Assembly (NCBI GenBank): GCA_963696665.1
Contig: CAVOLE010000008.1
Span: 248,001-312,000 of the forward strand
Source of the DNA: Roseiarcus sp963696665
GTDB lineage: Bacteria; Pseudomonadota; Alphaproteobacteria; Rhizobiales; Beijerinckiaceae
Length of the DNA stretch: 64,000 nt
Direction of reading: 5' to 3'
Position 1 is the first letter of the stretch. Each line of letters opens with the position of its first letter. Below, piece by piece: positions 16,913 to 25,443 of the stretch. The notes under the pieces are model-generated. The model had not been told where the DNA came from, did not search any database, and saw only the letters and a program-made list of their open reading frames with translations. Made by a program: the position numbers and the translations under genes.

Positions 16913-18469
16913 TCACTTCTTGTAGAAGTCGTACCAGGCGTTTCCGTTCGGCGTGTACCAGGACACGCCCTCGACATCGCTGCGGGTGGCGAGCTGATAG
17001 CCGGGGTTGAAGAGAAAGACCCAAGGGGCCTGATCAACGATGATCTCCTGCGCCTTCTTCATGTCGGCGATGCGCGCAGGCTCGTCGGTCGCGGTGAGGT
17101 TCTTGTCGATGAGCTTGTCGACCTCATCGTTCTTGAAGCGCGAATAGTCGACCATCGAATGGCTGTTCAGCCAAAGATTGGTAACGTAGGCCGCGTCCGG
17201 AACGATCGCCATATCGCGCAGGAAGTACATTGGGATCTCGCCCTTGGTATACTTGTCCACGAGGGTCGAGCTCGGCATTTTCTGAAGCTCGAGATCGATG
17301 CCGGCCTTGGCGAAATTCGTTTTGAGAATGACTGCGATCTGTTCCTCGATCTCGTCTCCAGTGCGATAGCCGAGGGTCGTCTTGAAGCCGTTTTCGAGCC
17401 CTGCCTCCTTCAGAAGCGCCTTCGCCTTGTCGACATCATAAGTGTATTTGAAGAACTCGGGGTCGTAGCCGGGATAGATCTCGGAGACCGGGCTTTTGGT
17501 TTCACGCGCCGTGCCGAAATAGACGCTCTGGGAGATCTGGTCGCGGGGCACGAGATAGTTCAGCGCCTGGCGGACGCGAACGTCGGTGAAGGGAGCGGCC
17601 GCGTTGTTGATGTCGACGCGGTGGATGTAGTTGCCATAGACTTTCCACACTTTTACGCCCGGCGCGTCCTTAAGGAGGTTCAGCTCGCGCGGGAGCAGCC
17701 ATTCGGCGACGTCGATCGAGCCCGCCTGCAGCGCGGCCACGCGATTGGCGGAGGCGGGCATTTCGCGGAACAGGATCTTCTTCAGTTTGGGCGCGCCCCG
17801 ATAGTAATTGGGATTGGCCTCGTAGACGACCTCGCGACCCGGCGTGAAGGTCGTGACCTGATACGGCGCGAAGGAGGCGGTGTGGGTCGAGAGCCACGTC
17901 TGCGCGTGTGGGTCGGCGGTGGTGACATGCTTCTTGGCTTCCGTGGCGTCGATGATGCCAAGGTCGTTGTTGACCCATAGGCGCTCGATCAGCGGTGACG
18001 CGCCGGGCAACGTCACCTTGACGGTGTGATCGTCGATCTTGCTGAAGGCCTTGTCGAAATCGTCGATCTTCAGCATCTGGTGCATGTACCAGTAGAACGT
18101 GCCCTTGATTTCCCAGCCGCGCTTGAACGTCCACATGACGTCATCGGCGGTCAACTCATCTCCGTTGAAGGCCTTGGCCTTGGCGAGATGGAAGGTGATG
18201 GACGTGCGATTGGGCGAGACCTCCCAGCTCTTGGCCAGCGCGCCAACCAGATGATCGAAGTCCTCGATCTGGATGCCGTCCGGATTCGTCTTCATGGCGT
18301 AGCCGAGGAGGCGTTCGTAGATGTTCTTTCGCGCCTCATGAACAGCTTCGGTCGCCGGGTACTCGAGTTCGAGCGACTCCGGCGTGCGCGGCCCCGCGAC
18401 GATCAGGGTTGACTTCGCGTCCTGCGCGCGGGCAAGGGGAGCGAAGGCGAACGCGGCGGCGAAAACCAA
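16913..18469 (-). CDS. Peptide-type ABC transporter substrate-binding protein (SBP family 5)
   Basis: A periplasmic solute receptor of about 520 residues. Family 5 features are TSITFHLAKAKAFNGDELTADDVMWTFKR split across residues ~85-115, ADVMW-type motif, and FTDVRVRQALNYLVPRDQI around residue 300. The open frame begins with a TTG inside a signal peptide (VFAAAFAFAPLARAQ). Upstream, ATG 18494 begins MKLLKSMP in another frame. Deleting one G near 18470 would join them into a complete signal peptide, so the start region probably carries a one-base error. It lies between hyuB and dppB and delivers cargo to that permease. Confidence 0.9.
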   Translation of the reverse strand: MVFAAAFAFAPLARAQDAKSTLIVAGPRTPESLELEYPATEAVHEARKNIYERLLGYAMKTNPDGIQIEDFDHLVGALAKSWEVSPNRTSITFHLAKAKAFNGDELTADDVMWTFKRGWEIKGTFYWYMHQMLKIDDFDKAFSKIDDHTVKVTLPGASPLIERLWVNNDLGIIDATEAKKHVTTADPHAQTWLSTHTASFAPYQVTTFTPGREVVYEANPNYYRGAPKLKKILFREMPASANRVAALQAGSIDVAEWLLPRELNLLKDAPGVKVWKVYGNYIHRVDINNAAAPFTDVRVRQALNYLVPRDQISQSVYFGTARETKSPVSEIYPGYDPEFFKYTYDVDKAKALLKEAGLENGFKTTLGYRTGDEIEEQIAVILKTNFAKAGIDLELQKMPSSTLVDKYTKGEIPMYFLRDMAIVPDAAYVTNLWLNSHSMVDYSRFKNDEVDKLIDKNLTATDEPARIADMKKAQEIIVDQAPWVFLFNPGYQLATRSDVEGVSWYTPNGNAWYDFYKK

Positions 18470-18553
18470 CGGGCATAGACTTCAAAAGTTTCATCGGCAG
18501 GCCCTCAAGCATGTTGGCGCCGCCCCTGAAAAGCGTCTCCCTTTTGTGCGGAC

Positions 18554-20146
18554 TTATGCCGATCCGCCGTAGCCTCCCCCGCCGCCCGTTTCGACGATCA
18601 ACACGTCGCCCTTGAGCAGATGGAGATTGTAAAACTTCGATGGACTCTCGAGCGCGAAGAGCTCGCCTAGCTCGCGCGTCTCGCCGTTCCGCCGCACGGA
18701 CCAGCGATTGGGCTGGCCTGGGCCGCCGCCAGCGAGCCCCCAGGGAGCGATCCTGTGGCGGTCGCCAAGGCCGGACAGGTAGTGGTCTTCGAGCAGCCGG
18801 TACTCGTGCACTGTCCCCATGCCGCCCCGATGCACTCCGGCGCCTCCGGAACCGTCTCGCAGACCGTATCGCTCCACCAGCACCTGATATTTGTGCTCCC
18901 AGACCTCGATCGGCTGATTGTGAGAGGTTTCGCCCCAGAAATAGACGGCGTCATTCCCGGGCGCCGCGACGGTCGCGCCTTGGCCGCCCTCGTAGTAATT
19001 GTACCAGACTGTCTCTTCGCCCGTTTCGGGATTGCGCGAGCGGCCGGCCAGATTGTTGCCCGAGGCGTGGCTTCCCGCAGCGACTCGTTCCGGCACGCGG
19101 TCCGCGAACGCCTTGAGGATCGTCTCAGGGACGCGCTTGGCCATTTCGAATGTGCAGCCATAGACAGGCGTGGGCCAGACGGCGTTGACGATCGTTCCTT
19201 CCGGCGCGATGAGCTCGATGAGATCGAAAATTCCGGCGTTGACCGGCGTCTGAGGATCGACGAGCGCAATGATCGCCGTGTATACCGCCGCGCGCGCCGA
19301 GCTCAGCGCGGCGTTCACCGGCGTGGGCGCATGCTTCGACGTTCCGGTGAAGTCCACCACGAAGCTGTTCGCGTCCTTGGTGACCTTGACTTTGATTGCG
19401 TAGCGCGCGTCTGTCAGCCCATCGTCTTCGATATAATCGATCGCTTCGTAGGCGCCGTCTGGAATTTCGCGCATGCGCGAAAGGAACCGCTCCCGCGAAT
19501 AGTCGATCGCCGCTTCCATTCCGGCGAGCACGCCCTCGCTTCCATAGCGGGAGCAGAGTTCGCGGATCCGCGTCTCGGCAACCCCAGTCGCCGAGATCTG
19601 ACTCATGAGGTCGCCCCAATCGTCCTCCGGCAGCCGGACATTGGCGAGGATGAAATCGCGCGTCTCTTCCACAAGGTCGCCGCGACGATAAAGGCGCGCC
19701 AGGGGAATGATGAGTCCATCCTGCACGACATGCGTAGAAGTGCCGGCGCAGCCGCCCGCGCTCATGCCGCCGATGTCCGTCCAGTGACCGATGTTGACCG
19801 CGAAGCCGAGGTGGGCGTCGCCGTCAAACATCGGACGACACACGACGACGTCGGACTGGTGGGTCGCCAGATAGGGGTTGTTGGTGATGAAGACGTCGCC
19901 GGGCTCCGGCTGCGGAAATTTTGCGACAATCGCGCGCATCGCGCCAACGAGCGAGCCAAGGTGCACACCGATGCCGCGCGATTGGATCACCATCCGGCCC
20001 GACCGGTCGAACAGCGCACAGGAAAAGTCGTAGCCCTCCGAAAAGGTCGGTGAATAGGCTGTGAGCACCGTCGTCTGGATCATCTCCTCGGTCGTGGCGA
20101 AGAGAAAATTCCGGATGATCTGCTTTGTAAAAGAATCCGGCTCCAT
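18554..20146 (-). CDS. hyuB: Hydantoinase B/5-oxoprolinase family, beta subunit (module 1)
   Basis: A 530-residue HyuB-type subunit of an ATP-dependent cyclic-amide hydrolase or carboxylase. Family motifs are EEMIQTTVLTAYSPTFSEGYDFSCALFD near the N-terminus (split), DVFITNNPYLATHQSDVVV, IGHWTDIGGMSAG and FDFTGTSKHAPTPVNAA-like (VDFTGTSKHAPTPVNAALSS), ending with GGGGGYGG. HyuB pairs with the HyuA ATPase encoded 15 bases upstream. Characterised relatives hydrolyse N-methylhydantoin or 5-oxoproline or carboxylate acetone/acetophenone, so the substrate cannot be assigned. It is intact, in the operon with amidase and peptide-type importer. Confidence 0.9.
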   Translation of the reverse strand: MEPDSFTKQIIRNFLFATTEEMIQTTVLTAYSPTFSEGYDFSCALFDRSGRMVIQSRGIGVHLGSLVGAMRAIVAKFPQPEPGDVFITNNPYLATHQSDVVVCRPMFDGDAHLGFAVNIGHWTDIGGMSAGGCAGTSTHVVQDGLIIPLARLYRRGDLVEETRDFILANVRLPEDDWGDLMSQISATGVAETRIRELCSRYGSEGVLAGMEAAIDYSRERFLSRMREIPDGAYEAIDYIEDDGLTDARYAIKVKVTKDANSFVVDFTGTSKHAPTPVNAALSSARAAVYTAIIALVDPQTPVNAGIFDLIELIAPEGTIVNAVWPTPVYGCTFEMAKRVPETILKAFADRVPERVAAGSHASGNNLAGRSRNPETGEETVWYNYYEGGQGATVAAPGNDAVYFWGETSHNQPIEVWEHKYQVLVERYGLRDGSGGAGVHRGGMGTVHEYRLLEDHYLSGLGDRHRIAPWGLAGGGPGQPNRWSVRRNGETRELGELFALESPSKFYNLHLLKGDVLIVETGGGGGYGGSA

Positions 20147-20161
20147 TGCTCGCTTTCCGGT

Positions 20162-22147
20162 CTACTTCACGGTGACGATCAGATTGGCGAACACGTCGAC
20201 GCGGCCGGTCGCCCCCTTGGGTAAAAAGAAGGACGTGTCGACCTCCTCCACGAGACAAGGGCCTCGGATTTCCATGCCTGGTCCAAGAAGAGGCCTCTCG
20301 AACACCGGTACGTCGGTCCCAACTCCTGGCATTGAGGCCTTGCGCGCCGGCTGCGGCGCAGCGTTGGCCACTTTCGGCTCCGCGGTCATCGCATTCAGCG
20401 GCGGGAGGGCGGCGATGGCCGTGAGGCGCGCCGTCACGATGGTCGTCCCGTGGCCGAGCCGCGTCCCATAAAGCTCGGCATGGCGAACTTCGAAAGCCTC
20501 GACAACCTCCGCCGCGCTCCAATGCGGCTCGATTCGAACATTGATCTCATGCGCCTGCTTCGAATATTTCATGTCGAGGCTGTATTCGAAGCGCGGAGGC
20601 GCGCCGCCCATCGCGATTCGTCCAAGCGCGATCTCTTTGATCAGCGCGTCAAAGACGTTCTTGAGCTCATCCAAGCCGAGGCGCATCGTCTCCGCCATGA
20701 TGCTGCGGGATCGCGAGATCTTGATCGGCGCGCTCACCATGCCGAAGGCGGAAAAGACGCTTGGCATGGTTGGGACGACGATTTCCGGGATCCCAACCTC
20801 GGCGGCGAGCGCGGCCGCGTGCTGGCCGGCCGCTCCGCCGAAAGGCACCAGCGCAAAATCCCGCGGATCGATTCCCTTTTCGACCGTCATTCGGCGTATG
20901 GCGGCAGCCATGCTCGCGTTGACCACCCGATAGATACCGGCCGCCGCTTCCTCAACGCCGACCCCGAAACAATCGCCGATCCCCTTCACGGCTTTGTCGG
21001 CAAGATCGCGACGGAGCGGCATCAGGCCGTCTGGCTTGATGAGGCCCAGGATCAGATTGGCGTCGGTGACGGTGCAGGCCTCTCCGCCGCGGCCATAGCA
21101 GGCAGGTCCCGGCTCGGCGCCGGCGCTTTGCGGGCCGACGCGCAACGCTCCGCCCTCATCAATCCAGACGATGCTGCCGCCGCCGGCGCCGATCGTCTTG
21201 ATATCGATCGTTGGCGTCTTTACCGGCAGACCCCAAGCAATCTCGAATGTGTTCTTCAGCTCGAAACGCCCGTTGCGGATGACCGCGACGTCAAAGCTCG
21301 TGCCGCCCATGTCGACGGTGATGAGATTGCGCCGCCCCGTCGCCTCGCCGATGAAGGCGCCTCCGAGGACCCCGCCGGCCGGTCCAGAGACGCACAGCGA
21401 CACCGGACGCTCCGCCGCCTCCTCGCCCGGTTGAATGCCGCCTTCAGAGCTGAGATAGCTAACGACCGCTTCGCCATCGACGCGATTCTGCAGCGCCTCG
21501 ACGTAGCGACGGACGCGGGGCATCGAATAGACGTTCGCGACCGTTGTGTTGGTCCGTTCGTATTCGCGAACTTCCCGGCAAATCGCCGATGAGATCGACA
21601 GGGGCAGACCCGGCGCAAGCTCGCGCACGACTTCTTCGACTACCCGCTCGTGAGTATTGTTGCGATAGGCGTGAAGAAAGCTGACAGCGATCCCCTCGAC
21701 GTTCAGCGCGAGGATCCGTCGGACGACTTGCTCCACCTGCCCGCGGTCGATCGGCTGGATGACAGCGCCCCTCGCCGTCAGCCGTTCGTCGACCTCGAAA
21801 CAACGATCGCGGGGAATCAGCGGCGCGGGCTTTCGCCAGGCGAGATCATAAGGGAGCGGGCGGGTCGCCCTCATGATCTCGAGGACGTCCCGGAATCCCT
21901 TGGTCGTTATCAGGGCGATTCTTGCGCCATCGCGCTGGATGATGAGGTTGGTGACGATCGTCGTGCCGTGGACAAGCGCGCGGACGTCCGGCAGGGAGAC
22001 GCCTGCCTTATCGAGCGCCTTCATGAATCCCTGTTCGGGCGCATTGGGCACGGAGGGGGTTTTCGAGCGCACCACCGCGCCGGTCTCCTCGTCGAGGACG
22101 ACGATGTCCGTAAACGTGCCCCCGATGTCGATGCCGACACGCTTCAT
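20162..22147 (-). CDS. hyuA: Hydantoinase A/5-oxoprolinase family, ATP-binding subunit (module 1)
   Basis: A 661-residue ATPase subunit of the actin-like ASKHA fold. Phosphate-binding motif 1 is VGIDIGGTFTDIVVLDEE at the N-terminus, with LVHGTTIVTNLIIQRDGA and the second nucleotide motif TVDMGGTSFDVAVIRNG near residue 285, then IGAGGGSIVWIDEGG. It phosphorylates the substrate amide or carbonyl so HyuB can complete the reaction. ATG 22147 (preceded by GAGGG) is chosen over an in-frame TTG five codons earlier. It starts 12 bases after the aminotransferase stop and is followed by hyuB at 15 bases. It is intact. Confidence 0.92.
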   Translation of the reverse strand: MKRVGIDIGGTFTDIVVLDEETGAVVRSKTPSVPNAPEQGFMKALDKAGVSLPDVRALVHGTTIVTNLIIQRDGARIALITTKGFRDVLEIMRATRPLPYDLAWRKPAPLIPRDRCFEVDERLTARGAVIQPIDRGQVEQVVRRILALNVEGIAVSFLHAYRNNTHERVVEEVVRELAPGLPLSISSAICREVREYERTNTTVANVYSMPRVRRYVEALQNRVDGEAVVSYLSSEGGIQPGEEAAERPVSLCVSGPAGGVLGGAFIGEATGRRNLITVDMGGTSFDVAVIRNGRFELKNTFEIAWGLPVKTPTIDIKTIGAGGGSIVWIDEGGALRVGPQSAGAEPGPACYGRGGEACTVTDANLILGLIKPDGLMPLRRDLADKAVKGIGDCFGVGVEEAAAGIYRVVNASMAAAIRRMTVEKGIDPRDFALVPFGGAAGQHAAALAAEVGIPEIVVPTMPSVFSAFGMVSAPIKISRSRSIMAETMRLGLDELKNVFDALIKEIALGRIAMGGAPPRFEYSLDMKYSKQAHEINVRIEPHWSAAEVVEAFEVRHAELYGTRLGHGTTIVTARLTAIAALPPLNAMTAEPKVANAAPQPARKASMPGVGTDVPVFERPLLGPGMEIRGPCLVEEVDTSFFLPKGATGRVDVFANLIVTVK

Positions 22148-22158
22148 CGGGCTGACCC

Positions 22159-23517
22159 TCAAGCCACTGCCCGGCGCGCATAGAACCGATCGAAGACGTC
22201 AAGCGTTTGATCAATGTCTTCTTCGGTGTGCGCGCCGGAAACGAGGAGCCGCTGCGTTCGTCGAGGCTTGGCGTAAAGGCCGTTGTTAAACATATGCGTG
22301 GCGAGATCTGGGGCGAAGGACATGTCATGAAACCGCAAGACCTCGCCGAAAGAATGCAGCGTGCGGTCACTATGATGGATTGCAACGACCGAACCATAGA
22401 CGCTGGCCCGCGCGGGCGTCCCCGACCGCGCGAAGATTTTGTCGAGACCTTTTCCCAGACGCTCGCCTAGGCGCCACACCCGGCCAAAGACGTGGCCGTC
22501 CGCAAGTCGCTCGATCGTGGCGAGCGCGGCGGTCGCGGAAGCCACATTGCCGTTGTAAGTGCCTGAGAAGAAGGCGCGGCCGGCAGGCGCGAGATGCTCC
22601 ATGACCGCGCGCTTGCCGCAGAGAGCGGCGATTGGATGTCCGTTGGCGATCGCCTTCCCGAAGGCCGCGAGATCAGGCGTGACGGAAAGCAGCGCCTGGG
22701 CCCCGCCGAGCGCATGCCGGAATCCGGTTAGAATCTCGTCAAAAACCAGCAGCGCGCCGTAGCGCGTGCAAAGCTCTCGCACTCGCTCCAGGAACCCTGG
22801 TTCCGGAACGATGCACCCGGTGAGCGGCCCGTGCATGATCGGCTCGACGAAGACGCCGGCGATCCGCTCGCCCTCGGCCTCGAACAACCGCTCAATCGCC
22901 GCAAAATCGTTGAAATCGAGGACGCGAATCGCCTCGATCCCTTCCCGGGTGACGCCGGCGGACTCGGGAATAGGCGCGTAAACCCCTTCGTTGTTCGCAG
23001 GCCGCGCATAGGAAGAAACATTGAAGAGAAGGTCTTCGCACCAGCCGTGATAGGAGCCGGCGAATTTGACCAGAAGGTTGCGGCCCGTTGCGGCGCGCGC
23101 GAGACGGGCGGCCATATGGAGCACGTCTGAGCCCGCATTCAAAAAGGCGGACATTTCGGCGCAGGGAATGATGCGGGCTAGTGTCTCGCAGAGCTCGACC
23201 TCCACCTCGTTCGGCGCACAAAAGACGACGCCACGGGTTCGAACGACGTCTGCAACCCGCGATTCCACATGCTCGTCGACATGACCGAGAATGCAGGGTC
23301 CCGCCCCATTCCAGTAGTCGATATAGCGGTTGTCGTCAGCGTCCCAGAGGTAAGCCCCCTTCGCTCGGGCGACGAAATGAGGGAAAGGCGCGTAGTACTT
23401 TCCCTCCCCCTGCGCCCCCATCGGCGCCACGTGCCGCGCGCGCTCCCAAAGGGCGCGAGACTTTGCCGTTTTGGGGGAAGGAGAGAAGGTCGGCGTCATC
23501 CGGACTAGCGAGGTCAT
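22159..23517 (-). CDS. Class III PLP aminotransferase (glutamate-1-semialdehyde aminomutase-like)
   Basis: A 452-residue fold-type I PLP enzyme. The substrate/PLP phosphate segment FLNAGSDVLHMAARLARAATG, the acid pair in LLVFDEILTGFRHALGG, and the Schiff-base Lys in FGKAIANGHPIAAL are all present, followed by FFSGTYNGNVAS. The overall pattern is closest to GSA aminomutase-like proteins of catabolic operons rather than true HemL. As first gene of a 13-kb operon with hydantoinase-like and amidase genes, it likely transfers or moves an amino group of an amino-acid product. A palindrome lies immediately upstream of its ATG, where the divergent GntR protein could bind. Confidence 0.9.
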   Translation of the reverse strand: MTSLVRMTPTFSPSPKTAKSRALWERARHVAPMGAQGEGKYYAPFPHFVARAKGAYLWDADDNRYIDYWNGAGPCILGHVDEHVESRVADVVRTRGVVFCAPNEVEVELCETLARIIPCAEMSAFLNAGSDVLHMAARLARAATGRNLLVKFAGSYHGWCEDLLFNVSSYARPANNEGVYAPIPESAGVTREGIEAIRVLDFNDFAAIERLFEAEGERIAGVFVEPIMHGPLTGCIVPEPGFLERVRELCTRYGALLVFDEILTGFRHALGGAQALLSVTPDLAAFGKAIANGHPIAALCGKRAVMEHLAPAGRAFFSGTYNGNVASATAALATIERLADGHVFGRVWRLGERLGKGLDKIFARSGTPARASVYGSVVAIHHSDRTLHSFGEVLRFHDMSFAPDLATHMFNNGLYAKPRRTQRLLVSGAHTEEDIDQTLDVFDRFYARRAVA

Positions 23518-23538
23518 GATTTGATTTCATATCAAATC
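23518..23538. promoter_or_regulatory. Perfect palindrome, probable GntR operator
   Basis: GATTTGAT-TTCAT-ATCAAATC: eight-base arms with perfect symmetry and a five-base centre, directly adjoining the aminotransferase ATG and in the gap before the divergent GntR gene. It is AT-rich amid GC-rich DNA. FadR-type GntR proteins bind short palindromes like this. Assignment to the neighbouring regulator is by position only. Confidence 0.6.
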
Positions 23539-23594
23539 TCGTTTGTGCCGCGTCGGCAACGACAAAGAATCAGCAATTCTTAAGTTAATATGCC

Positions 23595-23612
23595 CCCTCT
23601 ATAAGCAGAGGG
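23595..23612. promoter_or_regulatory. Second inverted repeat in the GntR/aminotransferase gap
   Basis: CCCTCT, spacer ATAAGC, AGAGGG: a perfect six-base inverted repeat about 95 bases upstream of the GntR start and beside an AT-rich TTAAGTTAATATG stretch that could be a promoter. It may be a second regulator site or promoter spacer symmetry. Confidence 0.3.
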
Positions 23613-23706
23613 CTCAAAAAGAATGCCGCGGCGAAAAAGAGGGGTGGGGCTTGTCGGGCCGCCACAAATCTGGCTTCTGCTTCGAGCCCCGGGACGAGTC
23701 CTATCC

Positions 23707-24399
23707 ATGATGTTCTCTAAGACCGACCACGCTTATGAAACGCTGCGGCGGCAGATTCTTGATGGGCATTTCAAGCCCGGCGATCGTTTGCGCCTAAGCC
23801 ATATCGCGCAGTCGCTCGATCTCAGCGAATTGCCGGTGCGCGAGGCGCTCCGCCTCCTTCAGCGCGACGGACTTGTTGTCATTCACCTTCACCGCGGGGC
23901 GGAAGTCGCAAAGCTGTCGTTCCAGGACGCGTGGGACATCGAGGAGGTGCGGCTGCAATTGGAGGCGCAAGCCTGCCTGTCGGCCGCTCCCTTGCATGAC
24001 GCCGCGTCCTGCGGGCGGATGCGGTCCTTGCTCATCCAGATGAAAGACGCGCGCGAAATGCCTGTTGCCCTCGCGCGGCTCAATCGCAATTTTCACACCG
24101 AACTGATGTCGCTGGCGCCAAATGCGTTCCTTCGCGGCCATGTGCAGGAATTGTGGGATCGCGCTTGGCAGCTCTCGTCTGCCTCGTTCTTCACGTTCAT
24201 GCCGCGGCGCATGGATCGCCTGCCTATCGAGGGAGCCGTGATCATCGAGTGCATCGAGGCTAGGGACTGGAGTCGTCTCGAATCGTTTCTGTCCAAGCGG
24301 ATCGGCGATGTTACGGCTGCCTGGCGGGAAGCGATGGCGGCCTACGAGGAACGCGCGCTCGCGGATCGCCCGCGCGCGGAGATCGTCGCCGGCGGATGA
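23707..24399 (+). CDS. GntR-family transcriptional regulator (FadR/FCD subfamily)
   Basis: A 230-residue DNA-binding regulator. The N-terminal winged helix (residues ~5-70) has YETLRRQILDGHFKPGDRLR, LSHIAQSLDLSELPVREALR and LLQRDGLVVIHLHRGAEVA. The C-terminal all-helical FCD ligand domain carries NRNFHTELMSLAPN with the metal-binding style His. ATG 23707 or 23710 is preferred; the frame stays open further upstream, but that part has no homology-like sequence. It is divergent from the catabolic operon it presumably controls, with a palindrome in between. The effector is probably an organic acid of that pathway. Confidence 0.88.
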   Translation: MMFSKTDHAYETLRRQILDGHFKPGDRLRLSHIAQSLDLSELPVREALRLLQRDGLVVIHLHRGAEVAKLSFQDAWDIEEVRLQLEAQACLSAAPLHDAASCGRMRSLLIQMKDAREMPVALARLNRNFHTELMSLAPNAFLRGHVQELWDRAWQLSSASFFTFMPRRMDRLPIEGAVIIECIEARDWSRLESFLSKRIGDVTAAWREAMAAYEERALADRPRAEIVAGG

Positions 24400-24419
24400 A
24401 CGCCAGACCTTTGCCTCAA

Positions 24420-25313
24420 TCAACCTTGAGCCGAAGAAATCTCGGACTGGAACCAGTCGCAGATCTGGCCGCCGGTCCAATGCAGGACGCCCTCGTGGCC
24501 GAGGATGTAGTCATAAAGCTGCTCAAGATATTTGATCCGATGCGGTACGCCGGTCAGATAAGGATGGATGGAAATCGCCATCACGCGCGGCTGGTCCGCG
24601 CCGTCCTGATAAAGGCGGTCGAATTGATCCACCCCGCGGCGGTAGATTTCATCGGAACGGTGCCCCTGAACCGCCGTGATGACAACATCGTTGATCTCAA
24701 CCGTATACGGAACGGATACGACCGCGCGCGGCTTTGCCTGAAGGAGCACGGGCTGATCGTCGATGCACCAGTCGCACACATAGGCCACGCCGGCTTCCGA
24801 GAGATGGTCGAGCGTTTCCTCGGTTTCGGTGAGGCCGGGGCTTTCCCAGCCTCTTGGCGCCGTTCCTGTGAAGGCTGCGATAGCCTCGATTGTCTCACGT
24901 ATCGCGGCCCTCTGGTCCTCGACGCGATGCATGGGCCGTTGGACATAGCCGTGGCCCATGAATTCCCAGCCGGACTCCAGCGCCGCCCGGCAGGCTTCCG
25001 CATAGAGCGCGCAGGCCGAGCCGTTCACTGCGAAGCTCGCCTTCAGGCCGCGTGTCCCAAGCGTGTCCAGGAAGCGCCAGAAGCCGACCCGCATGCCATA
25101 CTCGTGCCAGGCCCAGTTCGGCACGTCGGGTAGAAGCGGCTGTCCCATCGGCGGGGGCAAAACCGCCCGAGGCATGGGAGTCGTCGCGCTCCAATTCTCG
25201 ACATTGACAATCGTCCAAACGATCACGCGCGCCCCACCGGGAGCATGCAGCTTGCGTCTCGATACAATTGGTTCGTAAGGGAGCCGGGAACGTATAGCGG
25301 GTGGGGTCTGCAT
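24420..25313 (-). CDS. Polysaccharide deacetylase family protein (PuuE/allantoinase-like)
   Basis: A 297-residue NodB-fold protein. Features include VIVWTIVNVENW near the N-terminus, the aromatic MRVGFWRFLDTLGTRGLKASFAVNG (split), GWEFMGHGYVQRPMHR, and the C-terminal ISIHPYLTGVPHRIKYLEQL. This layout is that of the PuuE-type amidohydrolases (cyclic ureide or allantoin-like hydrolysis) rather than true chitin deacetylases. A role in cyclic amide or ureide hydrolysis fits its neighbours. It is convergent with GntR and 130 bases downstream of the M24 peptidase gene, the last member of the second catabolic block. Confidence 0.8.
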   Translation of the reverse strand: MQTPPAIRSRLPYEPIVSRRKLHAPGGARVIVWTIVNVENWSATTPMPRAVLPPPMGQPLLPDVPNWAWHEYGMRVGFWRFLDTLGTRGLKASFAVNGSACALYAEACRAALESGWEFMGHGYVQRPMHRVEDQRAAIRETIEAIAAFTGTAPRGWESPGLTETEETLDHLSEAGVAYVCDWCIDDQPVLLQAKPRAVVSVPYTVEINDVVITAVQGHRSDEIYRRGVDQFDRLYQDGADQPRVMAISIHPYLTGVPHRIKYLEQLYDYILGHEGVLHWTGGQICDWFQSEISSAQG

Positions 25314-25443
25314 GGGTCCTGCGCTTTACCGGGCGGGTTGAAGGAAGCTCCGGCGGCCCGAGCATCGGAGCTGGCTGTCCATCCGTCCTGCGCCTAGTGG
25401 TTGTGGATCCAAACGGTAGCGCACAGAAGCCTCTCATTGGCTG

